In this document: positions 63,658 to 64,000 of the stretch, in pieces
Layout of the letters: every line of letters begins with the position of its first letter
How positions within the stretch are numbered: position 1 is the first letter of the stretch
NCBI RefSeq assembly: GCF_018882125.1
Contig: NZ_JACVOZ010000002.1
Location: forward strand, 558,001-622,000
DNA length: 64,000 nucleotides
Direction of reading: 5' to 3'
From: Polynucleobacter sp. AP-Melu-500A-A1
GTDB taxonomy: Bacteria > Pseudomonadota > Gammaproteobacteria > Burkholderiales > Burkholderiaceae
Program-made: the position numbers and the translations under genes
Notes under the pieces: model-generated
Told to the model about the DNA's origin: nothing
The model's database searches: none
The model's input: the letters and a program-made list of their open reading frames with translations, nothing else

Positions 63658-64000
63658 TTACTGAGCCGAAGTACTTGTTGGCCCAGATGCTGGAGGATTA
63701 TTTACTCCTCCAGAAGCAGGTGGACGTGAAACAGCCGGGTTTGGATTCAGAGTACTGGCTGGTAATCTTGGCGGAATCAAGGGGGCCTCAGAATTACCAA
63801 TATTAGGCATGTCAGTCTCTTTAGGCAAGAGCATTGGCAATTGCTTAAATTGATCTTCCTTGCCTTGCATAACGCTCATACGATTATTAGTAATTTCATC
63901 TGTTTGATTTCGGTCTCGCAGTACATAAGGGCGCATAAAGACCAAAAGATTACGCTTTACCCGATTTTTATTGTCATAACGAAATAATTGACCAATAAAG
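63658..64000 (-). CDS. gspD: Type II secretin GspD, C-terminal part
   Basis: A minus-strand frame runs in from the window end with no start visible. It reads FIGQLFRYDNKNRVKRNLLV, then FMRPYVLRDRNQTDEITNNRM. This is the C-terminal end of a secretin (ILGNLFR, TNLMVFIRP and the after-barrel helix). The tail of about 60 residues is Pro-rich and disordered. It precedes gspE by 2 bp. Confidence 0.88.
   Translation of the reverse strand, partial: FIGQLFRYDNKNRVKRNLLVFMRPYVLRDRNQTDEITNNRMSVMQGKEDQFKQLPMLLPKETDMPNIGNSEAPLIPPRLPASTLNPNPAVSRPPASGGVNNPPASGPTSTSAQ

Noticed and set aside
1..64000. CRISPR array, prophage or insertion sequence
   Set aside because: I saw no regularly spaced direct repeats, no transposase or integrase gene and no phage structural genes anywhere in the window.

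Overview
The window looks like a piece of a compact, mid-GC betaproteobacterial chromosome, most probably Polynucleobacter or a close Burkholderiaceae relative. This is inferred from gene order (zapA followed by 6S RNA; nadD-rsfS-rlmH-maf-rng; dnaE back to back with gluQ), from very short intergenic spacers and from protein character. No database search was possible. Most of the window is ordinary housekeeping sequence, with a few metabolic islands and two small regions of accessory character beside tRNA genes.

Layout. 1-2.3 kb: membrane proteins, two of them tandem bestrophin-like (DUF4239) paralogues. 2.3-9.05 kb: an oxalate/formyl-CoA island on the minus strand with a Crp/Fnr regulator, oxalyl-CoA decarboxylase, two formyl-CoA:oxalate CoA-transferases, a PAS protein and a 10-formyl-THF hydrolase-like formyltransferase. 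An FNR-type palindrome lies at class II spacing from a -10 box upstream of oxc. 9.1-14.1 kb: a cobalamin riboswitch followed by btuB, a cobalamin-binding protein, btuC and btuD. 14.1-15.7 kb: a small coiled-coil protein, zapA, 6S RNA and a TauE/SafE exporter. 15.75-19.7 kb: malonate use (matB, an orphan Bug-type binding protein, malonyl-CoA decarboxylase). 19.9-33.5 kb: lgt, holC, pepA, lptFG, a CysB-type regulator, a decayed brnTA toxin-antitoxin pair beside tRNA-Leu, yebC, purD, hemF, nadD, rsfS, rlmH, maf and rng. 33.5-44.4 kb: msbA, three glycosyltransferases, dnaE, gluQ, rhlE and a GlcG-like protein.

44.5-49.7 kb: a glyoxylate/2-hydroxyacid island. An alanine/serine-glyoxylate type aminotransferase diverges from a GntR regulator and a large FAD/Fe-S dehydrogenase, with two matching palindromes between them. 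49.7-53.9 kb: azlCD, queG, tsaE and a Tat-exported cell-wall amidase. 53.95-54.9 kb: tRNA-Lys followed by a DUF433/DUF5615 toxin-antitoxin-like pair, bracketed by two degenerate copies of the tRNA-Lys anticodon region. 55.1-60.1 kb: a YHYH lipoprotein, an RCC1-repeat protein and a Tat multicopper oxidase in one operon, divergent from a TetR regulator. Two type 3 copper ligands of the oxidase are glutamines. 60.1-64 kb: type II secretion genes (gspD partial, gspE, gspF) and an M23 endopeptidase-family protein.

The loci most worth a second look are the YHYH-RCC1-altered oxidase operon, the toxin-antitoxin-like module between tRNA-Lys fragments, the decayed brnTA pair, and the predicted regulatory wiring of the oxalate and glyoxylate islands.
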